Below are positions 60,301 through 64,000 of a DNA stretch of 64,000 nucleotides, piece after piece (positions within the stretch are counted from its first letter, which is position 1; each line of letters starts with the position of its first letter). The notes under the pieces are model-generated. The model worked only from the letters and a program-made list of their open reading frames with translations. It was not told where the DNA came from and searched no databases. Where the stretch lies: positions 147,795-211,794 of the forward strand of contig JAVXUO010000031.1 in NCBI GenBank assembly GCA_033065855.1, in the 5' to 3' direction. Position numbers and translations under genes: made by a program. This stretch comes from Escallonia rubra (taxonomy: Eukaryota > Streptophyta > Magnoliopsida > Escalloniales > Escalloniaceae).

Positions 60301-63300
60301 CTAGTTTACCAATGGGATCACATCAGGCACAACTTATAAATTAACGAGTCAACTATATAAGATGTCATGATTCTACCAATAGGGCTAAAGCAATGGCAAT
60401 TTTATCAAGTCTAGTTGCAGAAAAAGTTGGCGTTAAGACTGATTGAAGCAGAAAATGAAGATATTAGGAGCCTTTGAAAGGGAAACATCAGATTGTAACT
60501 TGCTATCTACTCTCCAAGACCCGAGTCAACTAATGGCATGATAGTCAACACCATCATAACCGAGAGGAGGGGGAGGGAGTACAACCAGTTGGTTCAGATA
60601 AATTACTACCAGAGATAGTTTCACACCTGGGATCCTTCCACACATTGCTGTAAAGAAACTTGGGAATAACTAATGTCGCATTTAACAGAGAGGCCACAGC
60701 AACAGCATTGCAAACCTGCAGGCACAGTAAATTACCTGGTTTTTACCTCATCTTTTATGTGTTTAATGAAAAACTAAATGGATAAGAGATGGACCTACCA
60801 AAAAAGATCAGTCACAAGCATATCTTTGTAATGTTTAACAAAAACAAACACAAGGTAAGGACTCTTCAAATTTAAGGAAAAAGCAGTTATCAAGCTATGC
60901 TCCTAACTCGCCTCTCCTTCCGGTTATTTCAACTCAAACACAAGTAGCAAGTGAAGCATAGGTTGTAGGCAAACTAAAAGATAATATATATCATATAAAT
61001 TTGAACATTCGACAACTTCAAGTCCTTTCAACCGAAGTATGGATTCCTCTATTTTAACAGATTAGATGCATGTGATGAATGAAAAAGGGCAGACAATTTT
61101 TGAGGAGGTAAACCATGAGCGTAGGGAAACCAAGTGCACGCAACCTTAACGAAGTCCAAAGCACACATCATTATCATAACTCCCAACTACTTCATGGATT
61201 ACTATGTGACCCTAATATATAATTTTGCTCGGTTCTCCACTGCAGTGTTGTACAAATCCTGGTGGAAAGAAAATTCATCTAAAGAATTGGACCCCCTTCA
61301 GTTCCAAGTATTAATTTCAGTTGATATAAAACACTATCATGCGACCTTCTTCTGCAGAGTGGGCTTTGGGATAACTGAGCGACCTTAACAGATAGTTGCA
61401 TCTCCCCCTTTCTGTAGACTACGCAGCTTAAGCTTCTCCCAGCAACTTCACAATATCTAGTCCGGGATATTCGGTTTCAAGTACTCTAGGAAGCTCTCAA
61501 TCTTAAAAAATTATCAACATGAAGTTGTTTGTCATCCATAGGAACCTAATAAATATTAGCTTATGAAAATTCTTTAACCCTCATCTTCGGTTTTCATATC
61601 TGCTTATCACTGGTGGAACATGCATCCCTCTGGGGCATTCAGAGCCAAACTCCGGATACTTGGTCATATATTAAAGGAATGGCAAGAACCACCGTACACT
61701 TGAATGACAATACAACTTTGAGATGGCCGATGTTTACTCATGAAATAGCTAATAATGCAGGACTTAATCCTTATAATGGTTAACCTGCAAAAATCTGGGC
61801 AGTACCGCTATCAATAAGTCAAAAGGCTTCTCGTCTCTGCAGAGAACCAATTTATTTTCAATAGAATTTTGCGTCTTCTACTATCTTATCTTCACTTTGA
61901 CTACTTTCCACTTCAGAATGTACAACTTAGGCAGCTAGCATATTGCACATGGCTTTGAAAGATTAAGGATCAGCCAACTAAGTGTTCACTTCACCCAAAA
62001 ACACAGCTACATCTGGTATAAGATTCAAAAAACTCTCTGATTAAAACCAACCCACAGGCCTAGTTGACGAAAATGCAATTTGACATGCACAAAGCATAGC
62101 AAAAAGGCGTATAGACTATTTAATCGATATCAGAGTACAAATGCATTGTACCAATTGAGCACAGAAATTCATGACTAAAAAGGTACAGACAAAACTGTAT
62201 ACATACAGCAACTCGTTGTTTATTCAGACCTCCATTTGCGCTGATCAGTATAAAGTCAGTGCTGTTTTTTGGTTTTCCAGCCGCAACAACTTTAACTTAT
62301 TACAGCGCACATGAGCCACCAGATTAACTAATTCCCGTGACGTGACAGTTGAAACAAGTAATGCTCAATAAGATTATGTAGAATCGCAGAATCCCTGCAC
62401 TTTTTGGTGCTTCTCTATCCGCACAAGGTCTCCACAATGATGCCCGAGGATATGGTTCCTCCCACAACTTTGACGTATCTTTCTTAAACTCTCTTTGTAG
62501 CATCAACATATGAAATTTTATTATCTGGTCTGAGTTTCTGACATGTTTATGGATAGTACATGCAAACCAAGATATGGATCAAACCTCTGCAAAAGCACTA
62601 GAAGCCGAATTTAGAAGTCGGTCATACATCTGTACTGTTGCTTTTTCATTGTTACTGTAAGCATCTGTGCTTCCCTTCAAAAGCACAGGCAGTTAATACA
62701 TTAGTTGGTATCTGTCCATCATATATAGCTCCAAGTTTGCAACTACTAGATGGCTATTAGTTCCACTATCGCATATTCTGGTAAACCTAGCTTGAAAACT
62801 CTGTACAGTATTTGATTTATAAAGAACATTCCAAAAAGGTCCAATCAGCTTAGGAATATAAGAAAGCTAATTACTAAAACAGGTTATGGAAACACAATAA
62901 ACAAGGAAGTGTTAGATTGGGAAGGAGTAAGGGGCTAAATAGGACTGGTGTAACAATGGCATCAAAGTTGGACATGATGCAAGAACGAGAAAAAAATAAA
63001 ACTAAAATGCACATACTGAAGGAAGTGGAATAGCTTGCATATGGCATATAATTGTTGCTGCTAACTGCGATAATAAGACAAAACCTACTTAACTATGAAA
63101 TATGAATAAGCATTAGAATGAGTATACCATAGAAAATAGAACTGTCAGTCCACCGTATGAAAAAGACCATTGATGTACAAATTTCCTGAGGAATGTGACT
63201 AGGCCCCTTGCTTATCGACATTCATAAGTTTCTAATATTGAGATAACATCAATTACTTAATCTATTATGAGAAGAAAAGCAACTAGATTTGCACAAATTT

Positions 63301-63960
63301 TGTTCCACATCCAGAGTATCCCATTTTTGCATCAACATTGTCAACTTCCGATGAGACAGCACAGGAAAATCACTTACTAAAATATGTCCTGAAAATTGTT
63401 TCCCGAAATAAACTGACATGCAATTCAGAGTTACCGATTACATACTGAAGAATTCAGCATCCACAAGGTGGAATGTATGACCCTGACAACTTACTAACTA
63501 ATTATACCAATGCAAGTTGACAAAAAAGTGAAGGAGCATAGAGAATACATCAAGAGACTCAAGTTTGGCCTTTCAAGTTTTAAGTACAAAGATGAAAGAT
63601 TGAACATACATAAAAAATAATGGTCTCATAACACAATAGAAACATATGAAGGCTTGGGTGATGTGTTACCTGTTTTCCTGTTGATTTCCTTGGGGTTGAA
63701 CTAGACTTGAGACTTGCAGGATCAAAGACAGATATCAAAAGAGAATCCAAAAGAAAAAGAAAACCCATCAACGCAATTGTGAAGATAATCGAACGAACAT
63801 GCCTACGAAACCACACATGCCTTTTCCCAGGATAACCACCCTTGTAAGCACCGAATTTTGCAGAATCATTCTTTAAACCATGGAACAGAACAACCTTGTT
63901 CCATTGGCAGTCTCCCCCTGCCACCCTCTTCCCTGTAGAAGGATCACCACCTTTTTGCAT
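57367..63960 (-). CDS. GDP-fucose O-fucosyltransferase family protein (type II, Golgi)
   Basis: Ten exons on the minus strand encode about 595 residues from the ATG at 63960: 63960-63670, 62674-62585, 62488-62401, 62289-62207, 60715-60627, 60180-60060, 59968-59825, 59164-58830, 58739-58499, 57672-57367. A cytosolic tail (1-56), one transmembrane anchor (about 57-78) and a luminal plant O-FucT domain follow (PF10250-like). Landmarks are SANGGLNKQRVAVCNAV, LRCKCNFHALKF, the HLRFEVDMVAYSLCEFGG loop, AGSHIYGGQSRMHPL and AITDSGSQLSSLVSG. It would transfer fucose or a related sugar in cell-wall or protein glycosylation; the acceptor is unknown. Exon 8 lacks an AG acceptor in the needed frame (gctg|AGG). 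Exon 3 uses a weak donor (gtgcag). The frame stays open to the window edge, so the true start may lie further right. Confidence 0.88.
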
Positions 63961-64000
63961 GTCTTTCAATCCAACAAATGGTAGATTAAAATTTGTATGC

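Noticed and set aside
61784..61836. Exon-like 53-nt segment on the minus strand with good splice sites
   Set aside because: It lies in the O-fucosyltransferase intron between exons 4 and 5. Its length would break the frame, and the protein is continuous without it. A rare poison exon is possible but unsupported.

Overview
The window is nuclear DNA from a flowering plant, most likely a dicot. The genes have spliceosomal introns, the families are plant-specific (CBL-interacting kinases, a CaMRLK/MEE62-type receptor kinase, a plant nucleobase-ascorbate transporter, a plant O-fucosyltransferase), and the AT-rich spacers are full of decayed retrotransposons and small non-autonomous DNA transposons. 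The species cannot be named from the sequence.

Layout. 0.6-1.8 kb: a 5'-truncated LINE (minus strand) with a perfect 17-bp target duplication. 4.2-5.6 kb: an intronless CIPK of the CIPK2/10/20 type (+). 9.3-16 kb: a repeat cluster with a hAT-like element, a complete Pack-MULE carrying a U-box fragment, a GC-rich LTR-like block with minisatellites, a TRIM-like remnant and a second MULE-like element. 19.8-21.2 kb: a second intronless CIPK of the CIPK12/18/19 type (-), with a decayed tandem copy of its own C-terminal coding end in its 3' flank. 23-32 kb: a retroelement nest (copia gag/protease, LTR pieces, a 99-bp-arm palindrome), a hAT MITE, a foldback and two GC-cored TAA-target elements. 36.8-39.7 kb: a two-exon LRR receptor kinase resembling CaMRLK/MEE62, with a kinase domain that looks inactive. 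43-44.3 kb: a third GC-cored element, split by a solo LTR. 46-49 kb: two more hAT-like elements. 49.4-56.5 kb: a 14-exon nucleobase-ascorbate transporter gene. 57.4-64 kb: a ten-exon O-fucosyltransferase (-) that runs close to, and possibly past, the right edge.

How the genes relate. The two CIPKs and the LRR kinase appear to be a conserved neighbourhood: from memory, Arabidopsis At5g45800 (MEE62/CaMRLK), At5g45810 (CIPK19) and At5g45820 (CIPK20) lie side by side in the same relative order. Both CIPKs would act as CBL-recruited kinases in calcium signalling, and the CaMRLK-type protein is also linked to calcium through calmodulin. The transporter and the glycosyltransferase have no obvious pathway link to these. 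There are no operons here. Most of the remaining sequence is transposon-derived or shows nothing I recognise.
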